24,324 bases of DNA from Vulcanimicrobiota bacterium. GTDB taxonomy: Bacteria; Vulcanimicrobiota; Vulcanimicrobiia; Vulcanimicrobiales; Vulcanimicrobiaceae. A program made the translations under genes and the position numbers. Where the stretch lies: NCBI GenBank assembly GCA_027306845.1, contig DAHUYY010000003.1, positions 1 through 24,324 of the forward strand, read 5' to 3'. The notes beneath the pieces are model-generated. The model worked only from the letters and a program-made list of their open reading frames with translations. It searched no databases and had not been told where the DNA came from. This document shows positions 7,859 to 15,162 of this stretch, in pieces (the stretch's first letter is position 1; every line of letters starts with the position of its first letter).

Positions 7859-9107
7859 GAAGAGCGTCTTAGAGAATGGGATTCGCGTCATAACCGAAGA
7901 GATGACCTCGGTGCGGTCGGCGAGTATCGGACTTTGGGTCGACGTCGGCTCCAGTGCAGAGCGCCCGCAGGTGCGTGGGATCTCGCACATGGTCGAGCAC
8001 ATGTTGTTCAAAGGTACGCAGCGCAGAAGCGCGCGCGAGATCGCCGAAGCCCTTGATTCCGTCGGCGGCGACCTGAACGCGTTTACCGATAAAGAGACGA
8101 CCTGTTATTACGCAAAGGTCATCGATCGGCACGTCCCGCTGGCGATCGACGTGCTCGCCGATATGCTTGCCAATTCGCTCTTCGATCCCGAGGAATTGCG
8201 CAAGGAGCGAAACGTCGTTCTCGAAGAAATTAAAATGTACGAAGATGCTCCCGACGATCTCGTGCACGAGGTGTTTTCGCAGCAACTTTGGGAAGGCTCC
8301 GATCTCGGTGCGCCCACCATCGGTTTCCCCGAGACCGTTGCCGCTTTGGAATCGAGCGATTTACGCGCGCACTTAGCCTCGCATTACGCGCCGAATGCCG
8401 TGGTTCTCTGCGCCGCAGGAAACGTCGATCATGATGAGATCGTCGCGTTAACGCGCGCGGCGCTCGGGCGGCAGAGCGGCGTCGCGACGCTCCCCGCCGC
8501 CACCGCACCTGCCGTACAGACCTCGCTCGTGCGCCGCAGTAAGGATATCGAACAAGTGCATCTCGTCCTCGGCGGAGCATGCGTCAGTGCGCGGGACGAT
8601 CGGCGTTACGCGCTCTCGGTAGCGCAGACGATTCTCGGCGGAGGCATGTCGAGCCGGCTCTTTCAGGAAGTGCGCGAAAAACGTGGGCTCGTGTATACGA
8701 TTACCGCATACGGAAGCACCTATCGTGAAGCCGGTAGCCTCGCCGTCTACGCCGGAACTTCGCTCAAGAACGCCCAACCCTGCATCGACACAATTCTCCA
8801 TGAAGTCGATCGGCTTGCAAGCGATCCGGTTGGAGATGAAGAGTTGCGCCAGGCCAAAGAACATCTGAAGAGCAGCATGATGCTCGGCCTAGAGAGCACG
8901 TCGAGCCGCATGATGCGTCTCGGCCGTCAAGAACTCGTGCACGGCCGCGAGATCCCGCAAGAGGAGATCGAGGCCGGCATCGATGCGGTGAGCACCGATG
9001 GAGTGCTTGAGATCGCGCGGCTGGCATTTACCCCGAAGCGACGAGCACTCGCGTTAGTGGGGCCGACCGCTGCCGCCGAGATCGGGTGGGGAGCGCATGG
9101 CGCATAG
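7851..9107 (+). CDS. M16 family zinc peptidase (processing-peptidase-like)
   Basis: This is a 418-residue zinc metallopeptidase of the pitrilysin/insulinase superfamily, in the short bacterial form that resembles the mitochondrial processing peptidase beta subunit. The inverted zinc motif HxxEH is seen as H46, E49, H50 in SHMVEHMLFKGT. The downstream zinc-ligand region is VVLEEIKMYEDAPDD. The C-terminal half contains SSRLFQEVREKRGLVYTITAY, the conserved Arg/Tyr substrate-binding segment, so both halves of the peptidase fold are present. No signal peptide is seen, so the enzyme is probably cytoplasmic; the substrate is unknown. GTG start with AAGGAG at ideal spacing. It overlaps the unknown exported protein upstream by eight bases and the flippase downstream by 11 bases. 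Confidence 0.95.
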   Translation: MRKKSVLENGIRVITEEMTSVRSASIGLWVDVGSSAERPQVRGISHMVEHMLFKGTQRRSAREIAEALDSVGGDLNAFTDKETTCYYAKVIDRHVPLAIDVLADMLANSLFDPEELRKERNVVLEEIKMYEDAPDDLVHEVFSQQLWEGSDLGAPTIGFPETVAALESSDLRAHLASHYAPNAVVLCAAGNVDHDEIVALTRAALGRQSGVATLPAATAPAVQTSLVRRSKDIEQVHLVLGGACVSARDDRRYALSVAQTILGGGMSSRLFQEVREKRGLVYTITAYGSTYREAGSLAVYAGTSLKNAQPCIDTILHEVDRLASDPVGDEELRQAKEHLKSSMMLGLESTSSRMMRLGRQELVHGREIPQEEIEAGIDAVSTDGVLEIARLAFTPKRRALALVGPTAAAEIGWGAHGA

Positions 9108-9981
9108 CATGTTGCTGGTTCCCCATCTTTTTTCGGGGAAGCTCTGGGGCGCGATGGTTATTACCTTCATCGTGCAGGGCGTCACCATCGGCGCCTATGC
9201 CGCTCGCCTCGCCGGCGTGCAGACCAAACGCATCGCGACCTCGATCTCGCTCTTTAATCTCTTCGTGACCACCGGGCGTCTGGCAAATCTTTTTTCGGCG
9301 TTTTTTATCGGACCGCTCTCCGATACTGCCGGGCACGCAGTCGTGCACTATCATAACGATCCGGCGACGCTTGCAACTTGGCAGCATACCTTCGAAATGC
9401 AACTCCGCCTGATCGTTCTCGCGGGAACCTTCGGCATGATCGTCTTCGCGTTGTTTTTACCGATGTTCGCTTATCTCTTCCGTCGCGGAGTCGCCTCGTT
9501 CGAAGCACGCGGCTCGGTGCCGCATGCCGTCGCCAGGCTGTTGAGCCCACGCATCTTCTTTGAAGTTTTGCGCGCCCAGCATCTCCCGACCCTCGCGCAG
9601 CTGCGGGCATTTAAATGGCGACAATTGCCGCGCCGGATGTTGCTTTTTAATAGTCTGGTCATGGCCGTCTATGCCATCGGGGTGCAAGGCGCGTTCCTTG
9701 CATCGGTACTCGACCCGGCGGTCTCGCGCACGGCGATTAGCCTCTCGGGGGTCGTCAACGGCATCGGCACGATCGCCTTCACGCTCTTCGTCGATCCCAC
9801 CTCGTCGATGATTACCGATCAAGCGATTCACGGCAAACGGAGCATCGAGGAGGTGCGCTCGATGGTCTTCTACTTGTCGCTGACCGCGATTCTCGGTACG
9901 ATACTCTCGCAGTTGCTCTTCGTGCCTGCAGCGCTTTTGATCGAGGAGGTAGCCCGCCTTGCCGTCCACGTTCACTTCTAG
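9097..9981 (+). CDS. amj: Amj-family lipid II flippase (DUF2837)
   Basis: This is a 294-residue polytopic membrane protein. The N-terminus (GAMVITFIVQGVTIGAYAARLAG, then QTKRIATSISLFNLFVTTGRLANL) and MQLRLIVLAGTFGMIVFALFLP match my memory of the B. subtilis Amj/YdaH family. Amj is an alternate flippase that moves the peptidoglycan precursor lipid II across the membrane and can replace MurJ. The C-terminal half has LVMAVYAIGVQGAFLAS and a long final hydrophobic stretch, as expected. The start at 9097 has GGGGAG three bases upstream; Met at 9109 is an alternative. The gene overlaps the M16 peptidase upstream and the lipoprotein downstream, so all three are probably co-translated. Whether this bacterium also has MurJ cannot be told. 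The family call is by recognition of sequence style, and an unrelated transporter is the main alternative. Confidence 0.82.
   Translation: MAHSMLLVPHLFSGKLWGAMVITFIVQGVTIGAYAARLAGVQTKRIATSISLFNLFVTTGRLANLFSAFFIGPLSDTAGHAVVHYHNDPATLATWQHTFEMQLRLIVLAGTFGMIVFALFLPMFAYLFRRGVASFEARGSVPHAVARLLSPRIFFEVLRAQHLPTLAQLRAFKWRQLPRRMLLFNSLVMAVYAIGVQGAFLASVLDPAVSRTAISLSGVVNGIGTIAFTLFVDPTSSMITDQAIHGKRSIEEVRSMVFYLSLTAILGTILSQLLFVPAALLIEEVARLAVHVHF
9943..9950 (+). promoter_or_regulatory. strong ribosome-binding site for the TTG-initiated lipoprotein
   Basis: GAGGAGGT, close to a perfect Shine-Dalgarno match, ends eight bases before TTG at 9959, inside the coding end of the flippase gene. It supports a TTG start and strong translation of the lipoprotein. 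Confidence 0.75.
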
Positions 9982-10630
9982 CATCCGCTCGCTCGCTCTC
10001 GTAACATCGGTGCTCGCGCTGAGCGGTTGCGCGCATTCCGTTGCCTCCGGGATCGCCCAAACGCGCGTTCACCAGGGGCGCCTCGCGCTGGCTCGCGGCG
10101 ACGTTCGCGGCGCCGAACTCTCCTATCGTCTCGCCTTAAAAATCGACCCGCACGACGCAACGGTGCGTTCCGGCTACGTCGCCGCCGCCGCCGACCTCGC
10201 GCACAAGCAATATACGCTCGGCGATCTCCAAGGGGCGTTAGGAACGATTCGCCAGGCCGAACATATCGCGCCGAAAGACCTCCGCTTGCAGGCGTTGCGG
10301 GCCGAGATCGAGAGCGCGAGCCTCAAACAGAGCATCGTGAGTTCGAACTATCCAACCTATCGCAGCGCCGCGCGCCGTATCCTTGAGGCGTACGCACAGC
10401 TGGACATCGCGAATCGAGCGATCGTGCGCAACCTCCATCGCTTTTCTTATACCTACGATACCGGCGATCTTACCTCGGCTATTAAGGCCTCGTACGAATT
10501 GGAGCTCGACGTCGCACGCAACACCAATCGATTGATCGCCTATCGACAGTTGGTGAGTTCCGGCGTTCCTAATGCGGCCGCTTCGAGTTCCTCGAACCTC
10601 GGCGGAGCCTCGCTGCTACCCCTTCCCTGA
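9959..10630 (+). CDS. TPR-like lipoprotein
   Basis: This is a 223-residue predicted lipoprotein. The signal peptide ends in a lipobox LALSGC with the lipidated cysteine at residue 24. The mature part has helix-turn-helix repeats like tetratricopeptide repeats: QGRLALARGDVRGAELSYRLALKIDP and then QYTLGDLQGALGTIRQAEHIAP. These are the Gly/Ala and Pro positions expected of two TPR units at about residues 42-110. A helical region and a Ser/Ala-rich tail follow. TPR lipoproteins act as scaffolds in envelope assembly; the partner here is unknown. The TTG start is fixed by a near-perfect ribosome-binding site. It overlaps the flippase gene by 23 bases, and a shared envelope role is plausible. Its end overlaps the convergent glycosyltransferase gene by 15 bases. 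Confidence 0.85.
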   Translation: MPSTFTSSIRSLALVTSVLALSGCAHSVASGIAQTRVHQGRLALARGDVRGAELSYRLALKIDPHDATVRSGYVAAAADLAHKQYTLGDLQGALGTIRQAEHIAPKDLRLQALRAEIESASLKQSIVSSNYPTYRSAARRILEAYAQLDIANRAIVRNLHRFSYTYDTGDLTSAIKASYELELDVARNTNRLIAYRQLVSSGVPNAAASSSSNLGGASLLPLP

Positions 10631-12211
10631 TCGAAGGAGACAGAGGCCGTGCGCAGTGAGGAATGCGCGCCCCTCTCCCGCGCGCTCGGCGCGCCGGAAT
10701 GCGCGCCAACGTTGCCGCGCTCCCGGAAGCATCGCTCGCAGCGAGGTGTGATAGACCGGCCAGCTCACCCCGGGAAAGCGAACGAGCGGAAAACGCGACA
10801 TCCAGGCGCAGAGTTCGAGGTTCTTGCGAAAGCGCGCATCTTCGATCGAGATGAAATAGCGGGATCCCTTGGCGATCGCGCTCTCTTCATCGAAGGGCGT
10901 CCAAAGATAAGGGTCCTCTTCCCAGCCGAAGCGATCCATATAATAAAAAATATCGGGACCGTAGTGGGCGAGAACCGGTAAGGCGTTGCGCGGCAGCGCG
11001 TGGTCGAGCGCGACGGCGTTCCGATATGCGGATTTGCTGTAACGGTAGTAGGGCGCAATCGCCGTTAACCCGCCGACGAGCACTGTCGCTCCGAGAATCG
11101 CTCCGCCGACGGCGAGCACGGCCGTCGAGCGAGGATCGCTGCCGAGGCGCTTGCGCGCCCAAACTGCAGCGCCGCCGATCGCGAGCGCGCAGGGCGGAAG
11201 CAGCAAAAAGAGATAGTAGTCGACCCGTTCGACCGCGATCACCGCGTACGTATAGAACGCTGCTCCCAGAAACCAGAGTGGAAGAAGCAGCGGCGAGCGC
11301 GTTTTTACGCGCGGCAGAGCGAAGAGGGAGAGAAAGGCCACCAACGTTCCCATACTTCCGAGCATCGTCATTCGGAAGAGATTCAAGCCGTAGAGGGCGT
11401 GTTTTACTTGCCATGCGAAGGCGTGAATCGAGGTGAACGAAGCGATGAGATGCGGAATGACGTGTTTCGAAAGAATCCCGCTCGCCCAGAGCCATTGCGC
11501 GTGTGCGCGTACGGCATGATCGTACATCTCAAGTATCGCAAGCGGGACGAAGCCCAAAACGATGAGCGCGGTCGGGCGGATAGGATGTTTTGCGCGTAGG
11601 CGCTCGAGGAGCGGGCCGAGCGCGGCGAAGAGCCCGGCGAGTGCGACCGGTTTTGCGAGTAAGGCCAGCGTGCAGAGCCCGGCCGCGCGTGCGAGCCGGC
11701 GTGGTTCGACGGCGAGATCTTCAAGCAGCAATCGCGATGTTGCATAGAGCGCCGCGGTTAAGAAGAAGACCATCGCCGCGTCGGGAGTAAACGTGCGGCC
11801 GTAGTAAATGCTCCCGGGAAAGATCGCAAAGGCAAGCGCGGCGACGAGCCCTCCGAGGGCGTCGTCGAAGAGCCATCGCCCGAAGAGCCCCAGCACCGCA
11901 ATAGTCGCAACGCTAAATGCGAGGGAGAGCAGGCGCCCGAAGATCGGATGTATACCGAACACGTGATAGAGCGCCGCCGCAAGATAGGGGACGATCTGTA
12001 GTTCCAGCTCGACATAGTGGGGCGGCGGCCCGTCGTAGTTGGTCTGCGGATAAAGAATGTTTCCGTTGAGACGATAGAAGTTCCGCGCGATATTCGCGGT
12101 GTCTCCTTGGCGCCAATTTGGGTGATCGAGGATGGGGTTATGAATGCCGTGCAGCCGTAAAGCTGCGCCGAACACGCAGATCGCGAGCAGCAAAAAGCGA
12201 AACGATTTCAC
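10616..12211 (-). CDS. polytopic glycosyltransferase of the PMT/ArnT-like (GT39/83) superfamily
   Basis: This is a membrane glycosyltransferase of about 531 residues of the GT-C fold, which uses polyprenyl-phosphate sugars on the outer face of the membrane. After the first helix (RFLLLAICVFGAALRL) comes a loop with HPNWRQGDTANIARNFYRLNG, where an acidic residue is the usual catalytic candidate. The motif GRTFTPDAAMVFFLTAALYATSR is typical of the superfamily. Many more hydrophobic helices follow, and a soluble periplasmic C-terminal part of about 130 residues carries YYMDRFGWEEDPYLWTPFDEE. Acceptor and sugar are unknown. The start GTG at 12211 forms a GTGA overlap with the GtrA-like gene; a TTG at 12232 is an alternative. 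The tail overlaps the convergent lipoprotein gene by 15 bases. Last gene of a three-gene leftward cassette. Confidence 0.88.
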   Translation of the reverse strand: MKSFRFLLLAICVFGAALRLHGIHNPILDHPNWRQGDTANIARNFYRLNGNILYPQTNYDGPPPHYVELELQIVPYLAAALYHVFGIHPIFGRLLSLAFSVATIAVLGLFGRWLFDDALGGLVAALAFAIFPGSIYYGRTFTPDAAMVFFLTAALYATSRLLLEDLAVEPRRLARAAGLCTLALLAKPVALAGLFAALGPLLERLRAKHPIRPTALIVLGFVPLAILEMYDHAVRAHAQWLWASGILSKHVIPHLIASFTSIHAFAWQVKHALYGLNLFRMTMLGSMGTLVAFLSLFALPRVKTRSPLLLPLWFLGAAFYTYAVIAVERVDYYLFLLLPPCALAIGGAAVWARKRLGSDPRSTAVLAVGGAILGATVLVGGLTAIAPYYRYSKSAYRNAVALDHALPRNALPVLAHYGPDIFYYMDRFGWEEDPYLWTPFDEESAIAKGSRYFISIEDARFRKNLELCAWMSRFPLVRFPGVSWPVYHTSLRAMLPGARQRWRAFRRAERAGEGRAFLTAHGLCLLRSGKG

Positions 12212-12657
12212 CGGGTGTGCCGAAACGTCCAATATTTGTTAACGAAAAAATTTACGAAGATTCCTGCGATCGTTCCGACCAACCAGGTGCGGTGCCCGTA
12301 GTGATTGCCGAAGAACGGCTTCGTGAGCGGAGCGACGGCGAGCCCGACGAGCAGCGCGAGCGCGGAGACCGTGAGAAACTGTATGCCTTCGCGCACGGCG
12401 TTGGCATCGGAACGAAACGTCCAGCGCCGGTTGAGATAGTAATTCGAGACGCCGCCCGCCATGAACGCAATCGAATAAATTATTGCGTACTGCAGGGCTT
12501 GGTCGTGGTTGGGCACGAGCCGCTGGAGAACGGTAAAGAGGATAAAATTGAGAATCGTACCGGAGAGCCCGACAATCGCAAATTTCGTGAATTGGCGGAC
12601 GCCGCGGCGCTTTGCGACATTTTGAACGATACTATGCAACCCAATACCAATCGGCAA
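12208..12657 (-). CDS. GtrA-like family membrane protein
   Basis: This is a 149-residue protein with four predicted membrane helices. It contains the family hallmarks QFTKFAIVGLSGTILNFILFTVL at the N-terminus, GGVSNYYLNRRWTF in the middle and IFVNFFVNKYWTFRHTR at the end. GtrA-like proteins are thought to help flip or position polyprenyl-phosphate-linked sugars for glycosyltransferases, which fits its two neighbours. The start is uncertain. TTG at 12657 overlaps the PIG-V-like gene by 26 bases and has no clear ribosome-binding site; TTG at 12639 would give an eight-base overlap. The residues upstream of RQFTKF are not conserved, so either is possible. The stop lies within the start codon of the next glycosyltransferase. 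The bases look a little more AT-rich than in neighbouring genes, which I have not measured. Confidence 0.9.
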   Translation of the reverse strand: MPIGIGLHSIVQNVAKRRGVRQFTKFAIVGLSGTILNFILFTVLQRLVPNHDQALQYAIIYSIAFMAGGVSNYYLNRRWTFRSDANAVREGIQFLTVSALALLVGLAVAPLTKPFFGNHYGHRTWLVGTIAGIFVNFFVNKYWTFRHTR

Positions 12658-14146
12658 AGAGAACGGTGAAAAGCCCTAAGAGCGGGAGCGAGAACGCGAG
12701 GATAAGATTGTTGACCCAGGGGCGATCGCCCCAGCGAGCGAGGATGGCGAAGAGCGGAAAGAGCACGAGTGCGAAACGCGGCATGCTCATGAGGCTCGAC
12801 GTAGACATCGGAATAAGGATGGAGAGCCCCAGATAGGCGATGTACGACGGCCGCAGACGTTTCCACCCGAACACCAACACGGCGACCATGAGTGCGGTAA
12901 AGCTAAGTTCGAGCGCTTGGTTCGCGACCGCCGCGCCGGAGTGCGCGTGTGTGATGGCATAAATAGAGTTTGCGACGCTGACCCACGGGGGTGCGAGGTG
13001 CCGGTTCCAGTGCGCTTGGACGTGCGAGAAAAAGAGCGGATCGCCGGTGAGGACCCAGAGATAGGCCATGTAGAGTGCGAGCCCGCAGCCCATCAATGCT
13101 GCCGGTAGAAGGGAGCGAATGTTTTCGATGAGACGCGGTCGATAGGCGGCATACCACTCCAGAGCAAAGGGTACGACCAACAGGATGCCTTCAACGCGCG
13201 TCATCGCGGCGAAGAAGCCGATCGCTCCGGCCATCAGCCAACGGCGACGACGCAGATAGAAGAACGTCGCAACGGTGAGCATGAAGAAGAGCGACTCGGT
13301 ATAGACCGCGGAAAAGAAAACCGCCGACGGAAAAATCGAGACGTAAAAAATAGCGCGCCGCGCAACGGTGCGGTCGAATTCACGCTCGAGCAATTTATAG
13401 AGAAAGAGCAGAGCGAAGAAAAAGCAAGCATTGGAGATGAGCAGCCCGGCGACGAGATGATTGCCGACGAGCACGCCGAGCGCGCGGATCATCATCGGAT
13501 AGAGCGGGAAGAAGGCCATCTCGGTGCCTTGATAGCCGCGCGTTGCGATATTGAGGTAATGGACGGCATCCCATCGTCCCCACACCGCAAGAAGTAATTG
13601 CGACGACTCGCTGACATGCTGCCCGGGCCGCTGGCCGATGATGACGGCGGCGAGCTCGGCGATGACGATGATGGCGGCGCGGGTAGCCACAAAATCGAGC
13701 AGCACTTCGCGCACGGTCTGATTGAAGCGCGCGGCGATGAGCACTTTGAGGATCGCGAAGAGCATCGCAGCAAGGACGAGCATCCGCGAACCGGTCGCCA
13801 GGTTCGGCGGCACGACGTAGGTCAACCATAGGAGGAGGAACGGTACCCAGGTGATGGCATCGTGGCGGAGCGACTTTGCAAATGTGACGCCGGCGCGAGC
13901 GCTAAAATAGCGCGCGTACTCCAGCCAGAGCACGATCGCGGCGATCGCCCCGAGCACCGGGAGCGCGATGAAGGCAAGCTCGCCGAGAAACGAGCCCAGT
14001 CTCGGGGCGGCCCAACTCTCCCAGAGGAAGAAGCCGAGGGTAAGCCCCGCGAGCGTCACCGCGAGGAAGGCAGGAATGCCTCCTTCGAGGGTGCGATGGG
14101 TTGGATAGCCGGCCGGCGATATTGCGTTGGCGTGACGTTCGGACAC
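12632..14146 (-). CDS. PIG-V-like mannosyltransferase, polytopic
   Basis: This is a membrane protein of about 504 residues with many hydrophobic helices. The stretch AVWGRWDAVHYLNIATRGY followed by MAFFPLYPMMIRALG is characteristic of the PIG-V family. Eukaryotic members add the second mannose to GPI anchors; bacterial homologues are probably polyprenyl-phosphate-mannose-dependent transferases of unknown acceptor. The Trp-Asp in RWDAVHY corresponds to the conserved catalytic-loop position. The RAIFYVSIFPSAVFFSAVYTESLFF segment is also a family trait. The start is GTG at 14146 with no good ribosome-binding site. Only 50 bases separate it from the divergent glpX start. With the GtrA-like and GT39-like genes downstream, overlapping in series, it appears to form a single envelope-glycan cassette. 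Confidence 0.88.
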   Translation of the reverse strand: MSERHANAISPAGYPTHRTLEGGIPAFLAVTLAGLTLGFFLWESWAAPRLGSFLGELAFIALPVLGAIAAIVLWLEYARYFSARAGVTFAKSLRHDAITWVPFLLLWLTYVVPPNLATGSRMLVLAAMLFAILKVLIAARFNQTVREVLLDFVATRAAIIVIAELAAVIIGQRPGQHVSESSQLLLAVWGRWDAVHYLNIATRGYQGTEMAFFPLYPMMIRALGVLVGNHLVAGLLISNACFFFALLFLYKLLEREFDRTVARRAIFYVSIFPSAVFFSAVYTESLFFMLTVATFFYLRRRRWLMAGAIGFFAAMTRVEGILLVVPFALEWYAAYRPRLIENIRSLLPAALMGCGLALYMAYLWVLTGDPLFFSHVQAHWNRHLAPPWVSVANSIYAITHAHSGAAVANQALELSFTALMVAVLVFGWKRLRPSYIAYLGLSILIPMSTSSLMSMPRFALVLFPLFAILARWGDRPWVNNLILAFSLPLLGLFTVLFADWYWVA

Positions 14147-14196
14147 GCCGGGGGGAGTTAAAGGATTCGCACCGCTTCCCTTGTAGCCTGAGGCGG

Positions 14197-15162
14197 ATGA
14201 ACGATGTTACCACGCACGAGCGTATGAAGCCCTCGCTTGATTTCGTTACCGTCACCGAGCGCGCGGCGCTCGCCGCTTCGCACTGGATGGGTCGCGGCGA
14301 ACGCGACATCGCCGACGGCGCGGCGGTCGAGGCAATGCGCGCAGCGCTGGGCGAGATGGAGATTACCGGCCGGATCGTTATCGGCGAGGGCGAGCGCGAC
14401 GAAGCCCCGATGCTTTTTATCGGGGAAGAGGTCGGCTGCGGCGGCCCCGCCGTCGACATTGCCGTCGATCCGGTCGAGGGAACCAATCTCGTGGCGAACG
14501 GCTTGCCGAATTCGATCGCCGTGATGGCGATCGCGCCGCGTGGTGGGCTCTTGCACGCTCCCGATTCGTATATGGAGAAGCTTGCCGTCGGGCCGAAGGC
14601 GGCGCCTTACGTGCATATCGACGCCTCGGTTCTCGAAAATCTTACGGCGGTCGCGCGCGCGCTTGAAAAACCGATCGGTGACATCTGCGTCGTCATTCTC
14701 GATCGGCCGCGCCACGGCGACCTGATCGAACAGGTTCGATCGGCCGGGGCACGCATCAAGCTTATCTCCGATGGCGATGTCGACGCGTGTATCGCAACCG
14801 CGATCGACACAACCGGCGTCCATGTCGCAATGGGTACCGGTGGTGCGCCGGAGGGCGTGCTCGCTGCGGCGGCGATCAAATGCCTCGGCGGCAATTTCAT
14901 GGGGCGATTGAAACCGAGAAATCCGCAAGAGGCGGCGCGCGCGCAAGCGATGGGCTTCGGCGACCTCAACCGCATCCTCGAAATCGGCGATCTCGTCAAG
15001 AGCGACGACGTCCTGTTCTGCGCGACCGGGATTACCGACGGCGACCTCGTCCACGGCGTGCGTTTCTACGAAAATCGTGCCCGCACGCGATCGATTCTCG
15101 TTCAGGCGGGTGGAACCGTTCGTTTCGTTTCGACGACCCACCATCTCGGCAGTAGGAGATGA
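14197..15162 (+). CDS. glpX: class II fructose-1,6-bisphosphatase (GlpX)
   Basis: GlpX hydrolyses fructose 1,6-bisphosphate to fructose 6-phosphate in gluconeogenesis; some homologues also act on sedoheptulose 1,7-bisphosphate in the Calvin cycle. The 321-residue protein has RGERDIADGAAVEAMR, GEGERDEAPM at 63-72 (metal and phosphate site), VDIAVDPVEGTN ending at 97, GTGGAPEGVLAAAA and FCATGITDGDLVHGV. This covers the complete set of GlpX motifs. Length is usual. The start is ATG at 14197, with GAGG three bases upstream; a second Met at 14224 would also leave an intact domain. The frame stays open further upstream but overlaps the divergent PIG-V-like gene. Its stop forms an ATGA overlap with the following flavoprotein gene. 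Confidence 0.95.
   Translation: MNDVTTHERMKPSLDFVTVTERAALAASHWMGRGERDIADGAAVEAMRAALGEMEITGRIVIGEGERDEAPMLFIGEEVGCGGPAVDIAVDPVEGTNLVANGLPNSIAVMAIAPRGGLLHAPDSYMEKLAVGPKAAPYVHIDASVLENLTAVARALEKPIGDICVVILDRPRHGDLIEQVRSAGARIKLISDGDVDACIATAIDTTGVHVAMGTGGAPEGVLAAAAIKCLGGNFMGRLKPRNPQEAARAQAMGFGDLNRILEIGDLVKSDDVLFCATGITDGDLVHGVRFYENRARTRSILVQAGGTVRFVSTTHHLGSRR

Noticed and set aside
10616..10640. Possible terminator hairpin (CCTTC and GAAGG) at the second convergent junction
   Set aside because: Only five base pairs with a seven-base loop and no T run; too weak to call.
14158..15144. Long open frame (about 328 codons) on the minus strand opposite glpX
   Set aside because: The plus strand has a complete GlpX with all motifs. 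The minus frame has no recognisable domain and is the kind of antisense opening expected in GC-rich genes.
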